Shown: positions 1-12,764, counted from the first letter of the stretch. The stretch: DNA of 64,000 nucleotides from Casuarina equisetifolia (GCA_028551475.1 CM052357.1:15795931-15859930); one strand, 5' to 3'. Numbers and translations: made by a program. Notes: a model not told the origin generated them from the letters alone.

Positions 1-1000
1 AACTTACGTTGACTAAGGCAAATTTCTTTCTTTGAACATGCAATCTCGATACCTAAATAATATTTAGAATGATGGAGATCCTTAATATGAAATGTAGAGT
101 GTAAGTATGCCTTGAAACAATTAATAATTAAAATATCATTGCCCATGATCAATATATCATCTACATATATGAATAAATAGGTAAAGGATGTATCATAATT
201 CCATGTGAAAAGGGCATAGTCATGATGAGAGTGTTTGAAGCATGCTGAAAGAAGAGCATAAGTGAACTTAGCATACCACTAGCGTGAAGCTTGCTTGAGA
301 CCATAAAGAGACTTGCAAAGATGACATACTCGAGACTCTTCCTATCTTCATAAGCTCAAAGGGAGATCTATGTAGATCTCCTATCCCAAATCACCATGAA
401 GAAAAACATTGTTAACATCCATATAATGAAAAGGCCAATCATGAAAAGCAATAACAAGAAGAAATGACTAAATAGTTCCTTCCTTGGCCATAGGAGAGAA
501 AGTATCATGATAATCAAAATCCTCTTTTTGGGTGTAACCCTTGGCAATGAGATGAGCCTTGTAACATTCAACAGAACTATCAGTTCAGTATTTGATCTTA
601 TAAACCCACTTACAACTTATGAGATGTTAATGAAAGGGTTGAGGAACAACATCCCATATGTGATTCTTAGTGAGGGCATGCAATTTGGCCTCCATGGCTT
701 GTTGTTAGCACGGATCAGAAATAGCTTTCTAATAAGAAGAAGGCTTAGTGTTCAAAGAAATCTGACTAATGTAGCAAAGATGATCCATAGAGAGATGAGT
801 AAAGTTGACATAGGAGGTAATTGGATAGTGAGACCCAACATTAGTTACAGAAGAGCATATATAGTCCTGAGTCCAAGTAAGGGGCTAAGTGAAATGTTTA
901 GAGCAACGTGGAGTGGGAGTTGGAGGTGGAGCAATAGGGGGCACATAAGGGACAATGACTATAGTATCATTAAGATCTAGAACACCAGGAGCCTAGGGAT
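1..1000 (-). pseudogene. Reverse transcriptase of the copia element (partial)
   Basis: On the minus strand the conserved RT blocks appear in several frames: a [10 protein letters not shown] block near 300-340, then LFTW, and FIYVDDILI at about 150-185, followed by F.IKDLHHSKYYLGIE. The YVDD catalytic box is intact. The N-terminal half (370-980) is frameshifted and carries stops, including an ATG-to-stop region that opens on the opposite strand by chance. RNase H is lost beyond the window edge. Confidence 0.85.
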
Positions 1001-1289
1001 TAATAGAAGCAAGGGCATTAGAAGCAAAAGCATTAAGTGCAAGATTAGGAGAAGCTAGAGGAGTTGCTAATGGAGTAGAACAAGGTAAGGTATTGGCAAG
1101 AAAAGTGAGATTTGGTCGCAGTGGCTAGAGAGTAGGAGTAGGTTCAAGGAGAACCATGGGTGGCGGTGAGGCAATAAAGTCGTTAGCTAAGAATGGTCAA
1201 GTACAAGGAAGTGGTGTAGAGGGCCCATCCAAAGGAGAAGTAATTTGAAAAGGGAACACATCCTCATGAAGTATAACATCATGATTGAT

Positions 1290-3140
1290 AAAAAAAGGTA
1301 CTTATAGTGGGGTCATATACACGATACCCTTTTTAGAGAGAAGGGTAACCCATGAAGATGCAATAAGTGGCTTGAGGACCTAACTTGTCTTAATGTCCCA
1401 TTATAATGGCAAAACAAAGGCAATCAAAGACTCGAAGATGATTGATGTCTAGATGTTTGCCAAAGAGTAGCTTAAAAGGAGTTTTCCCATTCAAAAGCTG
1501 AGAAAACATTCTATTGATTAGGTAAGCTGCAATAACTACACAATTGCCCTTAAAATGTTCAAGAATAAAAGCTTAATATTTAAAGGCCCTAGTGACTTCA
1601 AGGAGGTGGCAATGTTTATGTTCAACTACCCTATTTTGTTGGGGAGTGTACTGATAACTCTATTTTTATAGAGTTACTTTACCTATTTTTAGGCAATAAA
1701 TAATACAATGCTTATAAGAAAATATTTGAATTCCTCTTTATTTACTTGAATTTGCCTTTTTTTTTTGTAGCATAATGAGGCATAGAGAAAAAGGAAAAGC
1801 ATAAAGAACTTGATGTTTATTAGATGGTCAAAATATCAAGATCAAGAAAATCAAGATAGGCTTGGACTTTAGATTTTCCATTGTTAGTAGGGTTTTTTAA
1901 TTATTTAGAAAACCTAGTCATGTTAAGAGTTCAAAGCCTAATTGTTTTAGGGTCTCCAAAATCACTTTTACTAAGATAAGAGATAGGTCTAAACCTAAGC
2001 CCTATGTAAGAGAAGAGAAGAGGCAAAAAGAAAGGAGGAAATTGAGCACAACTCAAGATAGAGGCAAAAAATTCAAGGTTTTCTTGAAGAGAAGACAAAA
2101 AAGGTGACAGACTTCTTGTTCTTAGATTCAAGATGCTTTCTTTGTTTCTTATTATTGTTCTTCCTCATTATTTCTTTATGTTTTAGTTTACTTTTGTTAA
2201 AGCTATGATGTAACATAATTATGATGGTATGAATGTTATGATTTTTATGTTTTGCAAGATATTTTGTTTATATGAAGTTACATATTACTATGTTTAATGC
2301 TTTTAAGTGATTAGCTACTACTTAAATGATTTGATTTGCATGTTTGAGATCGACAGAGATGATAAGCAATTGCTTCTTGTAATGTGTAATCATAAATTAA
2401 ATATAGATGGATATATACTATATTGTTTGTGACTTTTGGTGCAAATTGGGAATGTTTATAGATCTTAATGCATTTGGTTTGTTTTAATTCACATATAGAG
2501 ATATAGTGAATTAATGGACTAAATAGGTTTATTATACTTAGACATAGGATAGTGAATAAATTAGGAGATTCTGCCAACACATAGATATTATCCCTCTTGT
2601 AGGTATAAATAATCAATATTAATACCTAGTAGTTATGGTGAAATCATATGCTCTAATATATTTTGTGTATTTAGTTTTCTTAGATTTAGTTAGTTAATCT
2701 ATTATCTATCATTTGGATTTGTTAGATAAATTTTATGAGTCATTCACCATTAGTAATTAGTTAGTCTACTAATCATCAATCTTTATGGGACGATATCTTT
2801 CTTATCATTATATTACTTGTTTAATATGTTCACTTGCATTTAGAATTTTACCGAATATGTATGTATGTGAGCTCTCATGAAAAATGCCATGAGTGGAGAA
2901 GAAAACAGAGCAATCATGGTTAAAAAAACTCACAGGCATTATCAATGCGAATACATTGGACATATGTGTGAAATTGAGTGCGAATGAAAGCAAAAAAACA
3001 AGTGAGGTGAAAGATAACTAAAGATTGGATTGCATAAGGAAAACCCAAGTTCTATGAGAATAGTCATCACGGTGAGGTGTATGATAGGGTCCCTAAATGT
3101 TAATGTGGAGGAAGGAGAAGAGGAAAGGTACATGAGAAGA
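1290..3140 (-). pseudogene. Integrase of the copia element, split by an insertion
   Basis: Upstream of the insertion (3140 to 2863, minus) the frame reads IRIDNACEF, then THGIFHESSHTY. Downstream of it (from 1646) it resumes with TPQQNRVVEHKH. Together these are the second half of the copia integrase core ('RSDNG.EF', 'GI.H..S..YTPQQNG.VERKH'). The C-terminal part (1300-1560) still shows MGY, YRVYDP and INHDVIL. The acidic residue of RSDN is retained as RIDN, while the glycine after it is replaced. The insertion falls exactly between the Y and T codons. Confidence 0.8.
1652..2857 (+). repeat. Repeat family A copy 1: solo-LTR-like insertion
   Basis: A non-coding, AT-rich 1206 bp unit begins TGATAACTCTAT and ends CCGAATA. 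It is flanked by TGTAC (1647-1651) and TGTAT (2858-2862), a 5 bp target duplication with one mismatch. Removing the unit restores the integrase reading of the host copia. Near the middle it has a CCCTATGTAAGAGAAGAG stretch reminiscent of an LTR TATA region. It shares long stretches with 28875-30490 (inverted) and 53951-54348. The 5 bp duplication and TG start point to a solo LTR, although the TA end is non-canonical. Confidence 0.7.
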
Positions 3141-3191
3141 ACTAGTGGGAAAGGGAGTGTAGGATTGTTTCGCTAATGAACAAATAAGGTA

Positions 3192-3416
3192 TTAAGGAAA
3201 AGGATAAGAAGCACTATGACCCAAACATTGGTGATGAAGTAAAATTTTATTATTAAGAGAAGCATTACAAAAGGGGCCTAAATTGGAAACAATACAAGAA
3301 GAAAAGTTAAAATTTGTTGGAAGGGAAAGCCAAAAGTAAAAGCCTTGTTGAGCACTACTTAAGCCCATTAGTTTGCTAGTCAAACGAGCATAAAAGAAAC
3401 AAAAATTAGAATCCAA
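3192..3416 (-). pseudogene. GAG-pre-integrase segment of the copia element
   Basis: The minus-strand frame carries LLHHQCLGHSA, a decayed version of the LWHxRLGHxS motif that precedes the copia integrase. It follows the protease at the expected distance. The histidine pairing of the zinc-binding region is only partly retained. Confidence 0.6.
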
Positions 3417-3476
3417 AATTGCCTGACAATTATTGCTCGCATAAGCTTTGGAAATGGAAATAAGGTTAAATTAGAA

Positions 3477-3686
3477 TTAAGGGACATAGAGGACATTTTT
3501 TAGAATAAAATGAGAACTTAAGTGGACATCGCCAATTTTGGTGACAAAAGTGACGTTTCCAGTAGGGAGATGCATAAATGTGGAAGGATGATAATTAGAA
3601 ATTTTAGAAAAAAATTTGGGGTCGCAAATAATGTGATCACTAGCACCTAAATCAATAAGCCAATTAAATGTTGAAATGGAACTCAT
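3477..3686 (-). pseudogene. Aspartic protease domain of the copia element
   Basis: The minus-strand frame contains WLIDLGASDHI, the copia retropepsin active-site context, followed after about 35 residues by a VHLSSHFILKNVLYVP tail, which is the usual LxNVLYVP end of the domain. The catalytic triplet D-S-G reads D-L-G, so the serine is replaced. The protease would cleave the Gag-Pol polyprotein. Both the substitution and the surrounding stops mark it as dead. Confidence 0.75.
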
Positions 3687-4239
3687 AAAGCAATAAGAAG
3701 TACCTATAAAAGTGGCAATCTTGTTGGGTTGGCCTAGCTAGTTGAAAGGTTGGATGATTTGGTTAAGTTGGGCCTTGTTGAGGGGCCCATGGGTCGAGCC
3801 CTGACGAGAAAGGTTCATAACATGAGATTGGGCTTCCTGCCCATTTGAGGCTTTATCAATTGGTTTTTCATGCAATTGTCAACAATGATCGTGGTCATGA
3901 TTATTATTTTTTTTTTTTGCAAAAATTACAAAATAAACTATTAGATTAGGCACAAGATTGATTCTAGCCATTAGATCAACATGAAGAATTAGATCCACAA
4001 CATCCATAGGGACCTTTGACTATGGGCATAGTGGACAAATGAGGAGAACTATCAAATGAAGGTGCGGGAGAGGACAAATATGGGCTATTGGATGAGACTG
4101 TGTCTAAAAGTGAAGTTGGTCCATGTGATTTGGAGACGCCATTTGAGCTATTCATTGGGCAAGAGGCGCATAGGGATCTGCAAGCCTTAGTGTATTTACG
4201 CCAGAGACACACCTACAATAGCCTCTCACTCTCTATGTT

Positions 4240-4921
4240 GGTGTCGTGTGAGTAGTGAAGAGGACGTCCTTGCCGATGTGGAGGTACTTCGCTAATTCTC
4301 CTCTTAAACCATAAGGTGAAATAATTGGTGAAAAGAATGGGTTGGATCCATGGCAAGGATCTGCGACTGAAAGACAGAGCAGGAATCATTAAGAAGGAGA
4401 AAATGGGTCATACAATCCTCTTCCTTGATTTGCTAGAATTGTTGGAGGGTGGAGTTAGGGCCATGTATGGTTTCCTCCATTGCATCAAGATTGTTGCAGA
4501 GGGCAACAAAGTAGTTGAAAATGAGGGTGACAGAGAGATTTCCTTATTTTAACTCCAAGAAGGCCTAGTGGAGTTAGAAGTCATGGACATGATTGTTATG
4601 GTGTACATCTCGCTGATCACATCCTAAATGAGTTTGGCATCATTAGTCAGTCATAGTCCAACGACAACTTTTGGTGAGAGATAAGTTGAGAGCACTTCCT
4701 CCACTGGTGGACGAGGTGGTTGTTAGTGGGAAAAGGCACCATGCCATTGATGAACCTTTCTTTGTCCTTGTTGATGAAGGTACGATAGAGATCATAAGAC
4801 AAGTGGCAAATGACTTAGTGCTTGTGAGAGGGGAAGAAATTAGACATAACTTAGGGTCATTGGACACCATAAGATAGAATGGATCATTGGGTGCTGGGTG
4901 GTTGGCAGCAACAGGGGACAA
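4240..4921 (-). pseudogene. gag remnant of the copia element
   Basis: A 92-codon stretch on the minus strand starts at 4921 with a proline-rich leader followed by DPFYLMVSNDP and ISSPLTS. This matches the N-terminal gag pattern 'DPFFLH..D.P.LVLVS.PLTG' of plant copia polyproteins (recalled, not searched). After about 90 codons the frame is lost. The roughly 660 bp between this start and the primer site holds no recognisable coding sequence. Gag would package the element RNA; this copy cannot be functional. Confidence 0.55.
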
Positions 4922-5580
4922 GGGAAAAAAATCAAGTAAGGATTTTGCCTGAGACCTAACTGACTTGATAGACTTAATGGGGTCTAGCCTAATTGACTCG
5001 GCAAAACTAGGTGGGGCTAGCCTAAATAGGTGGGGTTTAAAAAAGTAGCTTTAGGGTACAACCCAATAGAGACAAGCTTAGCCTAACAAAGACTAAGCTA
5101 TCAAGAGGAGATTGCAAGTGGGGGCTTGTAGTAGGGTGTGTGGGCCCAGCCAAAAAAGAGCTTATTGGGGTGCTTAAAACAGATGGATTGGGCTCAAGGA
5201 GGGTAAAAATGGGCTAGGAAAAGCCAGTAAGGCCACCATAGGAAGGCCATGAAACCCGAGCAATGGGTTAGGTCAGGCCAAATTGGCCAAAAGAGGGCTA
5301 AACAGGGCAGTTGGAAAACAAAATTGATGGTTTGGTCTTAGAAAAAAGGGATTGTAGTCTTGCAATAAAGGAGCCCATAGACAAAGATAAAAAAAGGTGT
5401 TCAGTGATGGATGACGAGGTTAATTCCAAGAGGTGAGTGACATCCTCAAGAAGGTAGGGGTGTTGGGGTTGAAAGGAAGAGCATGGGAAGGAAGAGGTGC
5501 TAACATCATTGGTGAAAAAAAATTTGTGAGAAAAAAAAGTTAACAAATGAGAGTGGAAACAAAAAATAAGGACAAAATGG

Positions 5581-5592
5581 CTTTTGATACCA
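5581..5592 (-). other. Primer binding site (tRNA-Met type) of the copia element
   Basis: The minus strand reads TGGTATCAAAAG directly next to the LTR end. This is close to the initiator-methionine tRNA 3' end complement TGGTATCAGAGC used by most plant copia elements. Confidence 0.7.
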
Positions 5593-5802
5593 TGTCACAA
5601 AGTAAAGAGAAAGAAATATATAAAATTGAGAAAGCTTTTTGTGTATTGCTTTCTTGAAAAAAAAATGATACATATGGTCTCCTTTTATAATGAGGAGCAA
5701 ACCTAGTTGAATTATACAAGGAAACATAGTCAAATCATACAAGGAAACCTAATCGAATCATACAAGGAATAAGGTCCATTATTGTAAAGTTTCTATCAAA
5801 CA
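5593..5802 (-). repeat. 5' LTR of the minus-strand copia element
   Basis: On the minus strand the segment begins TGTTTGATAG and ends TTGTGACA, immediately followed by the primer binding site. It contains a TATAAAAGGAGACC-type promoter stretch and repeated AGGTTTCCTTGTAT-like motifs. At about 210 bp it is short, as in several copia lineages. The outer boundary at 5802 is inferred from the TG terminus only, because the partner LTR is outside the window. Confidence 0.65.
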
Positions 5803-5882
5803 ATCCAAGAACAATTTTTCATCTTGTGTTTTCCAGTGAGAAGTATTTTCCGATGTTGGTTTTTTAGCTAAAGCTAATTTTT

Positions 5883-5976
5883 GTTAGCCTATTTTTTACT
5901 CAAACTCATATTATTGCGTTTGGAGCTAGTTTCAGTTAGCCTATTTTTTTTTAATTCAAATTCATATTATTGTGTG
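5883..5976. repeat. Imperfect 52 bp tandem duplication
   Basis: GTTAGCCTATTTTTT starts at 5883 and again at 5935. Each copy is followed by a similar CAAACTCATATTATTG / CAAATTCATATTATTG block. The duplication lies in the 300 bp spacer between the two copia elements, which otherwise holds nothing I recognise. Confidence 0.75.
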
Positions 5977-6099
5977 TTCATTGGGTTCACTTGTTTTGTT
6001 GTCAAATTTATAACAAATTTGAGCTTAAAATCAAATTCAACATTTCCATATTCTAATTCATGAAGTTGTTAATAATTTTAATATTTCCTTATGAACCTT

Positions 6100-9000
6100 G
6101 GTAAGTAGATTTAGAAAACTAATTAGGAGTTAGTGTACATGTAAACATCGTAGTCACCGAAGAATGAGAATTGGCAAGAAAACCTAGAATAAATGGCAAT
6201 GGAAGGTTTGTGTATATTAACAATTTCCCTAAGGTTTTACAAACTGATTGGATCGGCTATACACAATTGGGAAGTAATCAAAACAAATCATAAAAAATAG
6301 AAACAAAATCCTGCACAATATTCACATAGGTAGCATGGCAAGTGATGTGGTGCATTAGCTGCCATGAGAGTTGAGTCACTAGATGATAAGGTGAGACCTT
6401 GGGAAATGTGTAGATGGCGCATCTAAAGACCATGCATGTGGCACATGAGGCTTTAACATCCCCTCACAAGTTGAAGGGATAGGATGGACTATAATCTTTG
6501 GTGAAAATGTCTATTAGTTGATCAACTAAAGAGATAGAGTAAGGATATAGCTAACTTCATGTAAGATACTCTTGGATGAAGTGAAAATCAATTTTGACAT
6601 ATTTGGTATGAGCATAGAAAATTGGATTCACTGTGAGGTAAAAAGTTAAGGGCTTATCACACCAAAAGGTGGGAGGAAGGGGTAAAAGAGTGTGAGGGTT
6701 ATGAAAAAGGTACTCAATCCACATTAGCTTGGTAGTGTATTTGTACTTTGGCTTGGTGCTTGAACATGTTATAATGTGTTGCTTGTGAGAGCTCTAAGAA
6801 ATAAAGTTGCTACAAAGGGACATATAAAAACTACCTATGGAGTGACAATCATAACAATCACCTACCTCTTTAGCATTGGATAAAGCATGGAGGGTAGTGA
6901 AAGAACTCTTGGTGAGGAGAAGATCCAAGTAAGGAGTATCTGCAAGGTAATAGAGAATCTATTTCACAATTGCTACTGGTTTGTTGTTAAACAATGGAGA
7001 AATTAACTACAAATTTAATGACAAGGCAAGTGAGAATGATTTATTAAAGTAAGCCCACAATATTATGGTATAAGAAAGAATCCACAAGAGGCTCATTGTC
7101 CAAAAGGGCAAAGGGCTTATCTATGGTGTAGGATATTGAAATAGCCTTGGCATCTTGCATCTTGGCACAATGTAGAATCTTATGTATAAACTTGGTCTAA
7201 TGAAGAAAAAGATTGCTAGTAATGGGGTGAGCCTTAACACTAAAAAAGTAGTAGTAAGAACCCAAATTTTTAAAAGCAAACTCCTATTGCAAGGAGGTGA
7301 GAATTTTGGAGAATATGGTTGTTGAGAAAGCCAACCCCACATCGAAATTAGAATGAAGTATCTATGCCTTATAAGATTAGGCTTCTTCTTACTACTGCTC
7401 ATGAGTTTTGGGTAGACAAGGGATCCATTCTTACAAGGGCTTAAGTAGAGTTCATGAAGATGATATTATCCACATAAACTAGGATGATAAGGCTATAATG
7501 ACTCATGTGATAAGTAAACAACAATATGTTGTTAGCAAAAACACTAAAGTGAAGAAAGACCAAAGAAAAAGAAAAAGAAAAGGGGTTAAGACAATACTAC
7601 CAACCATAAAAAGACCATTTTAAGCCATAGAGAAAGTGATGAAGGCAATAGACATGGTAGGACAAGTAAATTTAATAAACCCTTAGGGTTGTTTCATATA
7701 GGCTTTTCAAAAAGATATCTACAAAGAAAAACATTAAAGACATCCAATTGGTAAATTGATTAGCCACGAAAGTAGATAGTATCAATAACAATATAGATTG
7801 TGATAGACTTGGTAATATGACTGGAAGTCTCAATATAGTCAGTACCCTGTTAGTGGTTAAAACCTTTGGTCATAAGGCATGCATTGTAACCTTTCCAAAA
7901 AGTTATTAGAATATACCTTAACCTTATACACTAATATATATTCAATAAGGTGAACACCAAGTAAGGGGGAACCAAAGACTAAATATTGTGGAGTGAAAGT
8001 ACAACAAACCATGGCATCACACCACTAAGACTTGAGAACAATTTGAGTAAACTAGGTAAGCTTGATATAAGGGTGAGTCTTCATAGTTAAGGCAAAAATG
8101 TGTTAAGAAGTGAAAGTGCAACAAGTACGGTGCCATCTTGTAGGTGAGTAAACATGTAGGTGGGGTTGGCTAAGGTAGTATCTAATGAAGAAGGTTTTTT
8201 TTTTTCAATGTTTGAAAGAGGGCAAGTGGAAGGGGTGTTAATAGGAGAGATAAAAAGGGAGTAGGTGAAGCCAAGGCTAGTGATGGAGTAGTTGAACTAG
8301 GGATGGGAAAGGGTAGTACTAACAGAATGTTAGGGGCCAAAGATTTTAAGGGTTGGGTAATGTGATAAGGAAAGACTCCCTATGAAAAATTGCATCACTA
8401 AGAAGAAAAGTAATGGCTTATTGAATAATAACATTGTAGTCTCAATAACTCCAAATGTAGCCTATGAAGATGCATGCTTAGGAGTGTGGGGCTAACTTAT
8501 GAGGAGCGTAAGGCTAAAGATAGGAGAACACTACACATATAAACACTTATAAGTGAGAAATATTAGGTGGGTTGTGAAAGAAAATCTATCCTAGAGACCT
8601 ATGGCCAAGGACAAGGGTTAGAAGGCAATATATGAGGAAGAGTGTTTTCCTAAATGTGAAATCCCGTAAGTGAGATAGAATAGTAGCTTGAGTGAGAAAT
8701 GTGAGGCCTGTATTGATAATATGGTAATACTTATGGCCGATAGTGCCATTTTAGAATGACGAGTAAAGGCAAAAGACCTATTGATGAATACAAAGTGCTA
8801 AAGAAAGAAACTTAAGGTTGTTATCACACTAAATGGATTGAATCTTGCAATATAACTAGTTCTTCATAAACTTATGAAAGGTAATGAAAATAAGGTAAAG
8901 TGGGAAAAATCTTCAATAAAATACATATAATATATATTGTCATTTAAACAAGTCATGGGAGAAGGTCATCATACATAAAAATGAACAACTTGAAAAGGAG

Positions 9001-9600
9001 GAGAAGCTCTAAAGTGAGAGGGTGGCGGTGACTTTATTGAGAGCACATAAGAGTGGAACATAAATAACTAATGTGTGTTGACTAGAGAAGATGAACAAGG
9101 GCATTATAAGATATATGATCTTATTGGTGATGAGAGAGTTTAGTAGAAAGAAACTACTATTAGAGGAAGCAAATAAGATAGGAGCAAGAGAGACATTGGA
9201 TGACAAAACACGATAGATGACTCGATCAAGTTGACCATGGAACAAAATCTAACCATTTGACATAGAAATAGCCCAAAAATAAGTGGTAAAGAACCATAAA
9301 AGTAGTTATTATTAGGAATACATTTAAAGGTATGCAAAAGATTCTTAATAGAAAGAACAAATAAAACATTTGACAAATGAAAATAATTAGAAACAAGGCT
9401 ACTTGTATAGGTGGTGGGGAAGAGATGCCATCACCCATTGGAAGCTATTGAGAGCCTACATAGGGAGTAGTACTTGATAGAGCCAATAGAGCGGCATCGA
9501 CATGGTGGCCATGAACGTGGCCAACGGTGCTTCTAGTTCACGAACGACCGACAACTCTTCAAGGAGCAAGATGAGAGAGTGTAGTTTTTCCCGAAGCATT
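6100..9600 (-). mobile_element. Ty1/copia remnant, 5'-truncated, minus strand
   Basis: Reading from high to low coordinates, a protease end / pre-integrase region at about 9480-9000 (MGDGISSPPPI, LSNVLFVLSIKNLL), a very decayed integrase and linker, an RT N-terminal part near 7700-7900 (QGTDYIET.S, YQLDVFNVFL), RT/RNase H remnants at 7400-6900 (FKNLGSYYYFF, FLYHNIVGLL), the LVDIFTK tail near 6490, a polypurine tract and a 3' LTR can be followed. Stops and frameshifts are everywhere. No 5' LTR or intact gag is visible above 9600, so the element is truncated there. Its LTR end near 6100 is approximate. Confidence 0.7.
6459..6471 (-). other. Polypurine tract and 3' LTR junction of the copia remnant
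   Basis: The minus strand reads CTTGTGAGGGGA and then TG TTAAAG. This is the typical purine-rich primer for plus-strand synthesis directly before a TG LTR start at 6458. It follows the decayed RNase H C-terminus. Confidence 0.6.
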
Positions 9601-10110
9601 GAAAGGGCTTGACTATTCCTTTTATTATGTTAATATTTTAGGTCAGAATCTAGGCTTGTGACACGAGTTATTTCTGAAATAGTTTAATTTATTTCCAATA
9701 TTATGGAAGAGAAAAAAAAGAAAAAAATTTAATCCATGTCTATAGATAAGATAAAAATATCATTGAGTAGTGATTTATCAATTAATGTTCAAGTTTTACT
9801 TGTGTTTTTTTTTATTGATAAACCCATAATTCTTAGAAAAAAGCAAATTTAGCCCTTAATATGTATCCCCTTATCCATCTTAAATAAATGCGAAGGAGAA
9901 AACATTGGTGAATGCCATACACGGCAATAATGGGTCATTCACATCATGGATTGGGTCAATGAATTTTAGAGACCCAAGGGGCACACAAACAGATGTGTGA
10001 GCAAAAACCTTCACTGCATCATAATGAAAATCATGAATACATTCAAACGGTTAGGGGTTTCTGAAAAAGGACGAGGGGAACACCTGGAAAGAAGCTCGGG
10101 CTGCTATTTT

Positions 10111-10201
10111 CCTTACATAGGGGCCTAGGAGTCGTTGCCTTTATATATATTTCACTCCTTACATAGGGGCCTAGGAGTCGTTGCCTTTATATATATTTCA
10201 C
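10111..10201. repeat. 46 bp direct tandem duplication carrying a TATA-like core
   Basis: The block that begins CCTTACATAGGGGCCTAG at 10111 recurs without change at 10157. Each copy ends with CTTTATATATATTTCAC, so a TATA-like stretch is doubled. The exact identity of the copies indicates a recent event. Confidence 0.9.
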
Positions 10202-12690
10202 CAAAATATTGAAGGATACCAAATTTTTTTCCTTTCTAATTTGCAATTAAAGCCACCCCGCGTGCAAGTGGGTCAGCATGCCACTCGTTGATCTTTCCAC
10301 TTTTTTGGTGAAATGATATCCGATTTGTGTCAATGTGACTTTTGGAGACGCAAATTTATGGTGGAAGGAAAGATGCAGAGTCGAGGAAGTGGGGAGTGGA
10401 GAAAGCATCCAAAGTTGGGGACACTGATGTTGGCCTTTCGAGAAAGAAACGGGTATGTGGAGATGATTTTTCCATAACTTATTCTCTATCTTATTGCGGG
10501 AAGAGCTTCTCTTTTTAACAAGCACGTTAGCACTTGACTTCAACTCCACTACAACATGTCGCCCCAGTAATACGTACGATTAAGGCGCACATGAAGAGCC
10601 ATTAACAGGAAAAGAGAGTACGAAGCACGCATACAAAGACAAACCCTGTACTTTGCTCATATCTACTCGATGGGAGTTTGTCTTCATTTGAAAACGTCAT
10701 TATCCACATTCCACTTCCTTCCTCCCGCTTTCATTGAACCAATTGGAGTAGTTCCAAATCGGGGTTAGTGCAAAATTTTTTAGTAACCACGAAGTTTCCT
10801 TCCTAATTTATATAGTGCTATTATCTAAAGTAATGGCATGATCAAAATATTTGGGTTAGGTGCCCCCAATCGAAGATATGGTTTTCTCTTTCAGAATTTG
10901 CTTTTGGACCTCTTTTAAGAAATCTCTAAACGGAGCACGGGGCCTGGATTTGAATCAGTCGCAGTTTTGAGTTTAAAGCGCTACGACCACAACTTTCAAG
11001 GCCCCCAGCTTTGACCTGGGCTTAGTCATTCCGAGGCCATCTCAACTTCATCCTGCCCGGAGGAGCCCAATAAGATCGGTAAGAGAGCTTATGGTAGCGT
11101 TTGAAAGAAAGGATGAACGAAATCACAACCGAAAAGCTTTTCAGTCAATCAGGGAAAACCGCACTTGTAAGGTTCATTTGTATTCTTGAATCCAGTTTGT
11201 AAATTGCAATAATTTCTTCGGGGTAGAGGGTTCCAGAAATGTGCAAGCCCAATATAACGTGTTGGTCTTTGGGGAAGATTCCCACTCCGAATATGGGCAC
11301 TTGGACAGGTTCACTAACCTAGAGCACGACAGTCTTGCTACATTGGAAGTCTCAAGAAGGTCACTGGAAGCTTAAAAAGATGACAGACAGATCGCTATTT
11401 TGCTTGTGCTCCTATGCATAAACTTAAAAACATCTTAAGGATTGAATGTCTCAAGCAATTTACGTCAAAGTGCTCTTTAGTTCCTTAGGTTGGAGTACTC
11501 TCCTGCCCATGAATCAATTCAGAGTGTCTCTTAACTTTTTGACTTTTAACTCAAATTTTTGTTCTTCTAAAAGTGCTTTCGTCATGTGCATATATATGTG
11601 CTTAGGAGCGTAAGCGAGGTAAAGAAACCATAACAGTCCCGTAATACTTGCAAGCTTTTCAGGTGGTTTACATCCAGTACAAATAAACTAATCTAATTAA
11701 GAAGTCTACCGCAAATACTTGCGTAAACCCCTCATAAAAATATAAGCGTACTAAATATAGTGCACCAAACTTGATAGCATCATATGTGTAAACAATCTCT
11801 CGAAATCTGCAACAGTTCGATGGTTGGAACGTTTTCGATTTTGAAGCTTTTGACTTTCTATCTTTTTAGCTAGTACTAGAGCTACACTCATCTTCTTAAA
11901 CATGCATCATGTACTTCGAAAGTTCAATGATCCGATTACTTGGTCACAAATTTGCTTACTTCTTAACAACATGCGCATTAAGCGAACACGCAAACAGAAA
12001 AAAGGAGAAAAAAGACAGGAAGTGGGCAAGGAGTCCAAGAGACAAGAGGTTAAGGTCGCCAACGGAATGGGGTCAATCACAAGACAGGAAAACTGGAGAG
12101 ATTAAAGTTACCTTGGATTCCACAATAGCTGGCAGCCTTCCTTTTACTACCCCATTAAGTAATCAGCTTCAAAGAATTGTACAACCTATGCTGAGGCTAA
12201 TCTTAGGGCCTCAGCTTCACCATCAACAGTCTAAAGCCTTCAAAACTTTTTGAAGTCTTGGTCACGTAGTACAAACTCCATGTTTTCATAAAAAGTTGTG
12301 GCAATCAGGCTTTATCTTGGAATGCATCAAACATGAGCTAATCTCTCTCTCTCTTTCTCTCTCTCCCTTCGGAAATTATGATGAAATAACTCTCAACAAA
12401 TCATGACGAATAAGTGAAAAAGCAATTCAACGAGGTTTCCGCTTTGTGCTTGTAATGTTCATAAACTCTCAATTTCAACAAAAGGAGCCTTTTTAAGCGA
12501 AAGCATTCATTCAATCCAGTTTCTCCGACAACGGATCGTGGAAATAAAGGAAGTCAAGCCAGAAACTTTGGTTTTGTTCCTCAAGATACAATGCACGGAT
12601 TGATAAATGGACCATATATGGAGTTGGAAGAAAAATTAGTTAATAAAAAAACATTTGAGGCTGAAGCACATGGTAAAAGAGAGACATAAA

Positions 12691-12694
<4 letters not shown>

Positions 12695-12752
<58 letters not shown>

Positions 12753-12764
12753 GGGAGAGGAGAG
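12695..12764. repeat. Compound microsatellite (GT)n(GA)n
   Basis: About 13 GT units run directly into about 11 GA units, then interrupted GGGAGA units. It shows length-variable simple sequence and no coding potential. Confidence 0.95.

Larger units (their letters stand above)
1..5802 (-). mobile_element. Ty1/copia retrotransposon, decayed, cut by window start
   Basis: Read on the minus strand, the copia order is visible: short LTR and primer site at 5581-5802, gag near 4640-4920, protease at 3477-3686, pre-integrase motif at 3192-3416, integrase at about 3140-1300, and reverse transcriptase from 1000 off the left edge. RNase H and the 3' LTR lie outside the window. The reading frame is broken by many stops and frameshifts, and a 1.2 kb repeat (1652-2857) sits inside integrase. 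The gag start (DPFYL, then SSPLTS) resembles the gag_3 type seen in short-LTR copia elements. Lineage is not settled. The element is certainly non-autonomous. Confidence 0.85.

Noticed and set aside
507..980. 157-codon plus-strand frame
   Set aside because: It is the antisense of a copia RT; the minus strand gives the conserved domain blocks in order, the plus product has none.
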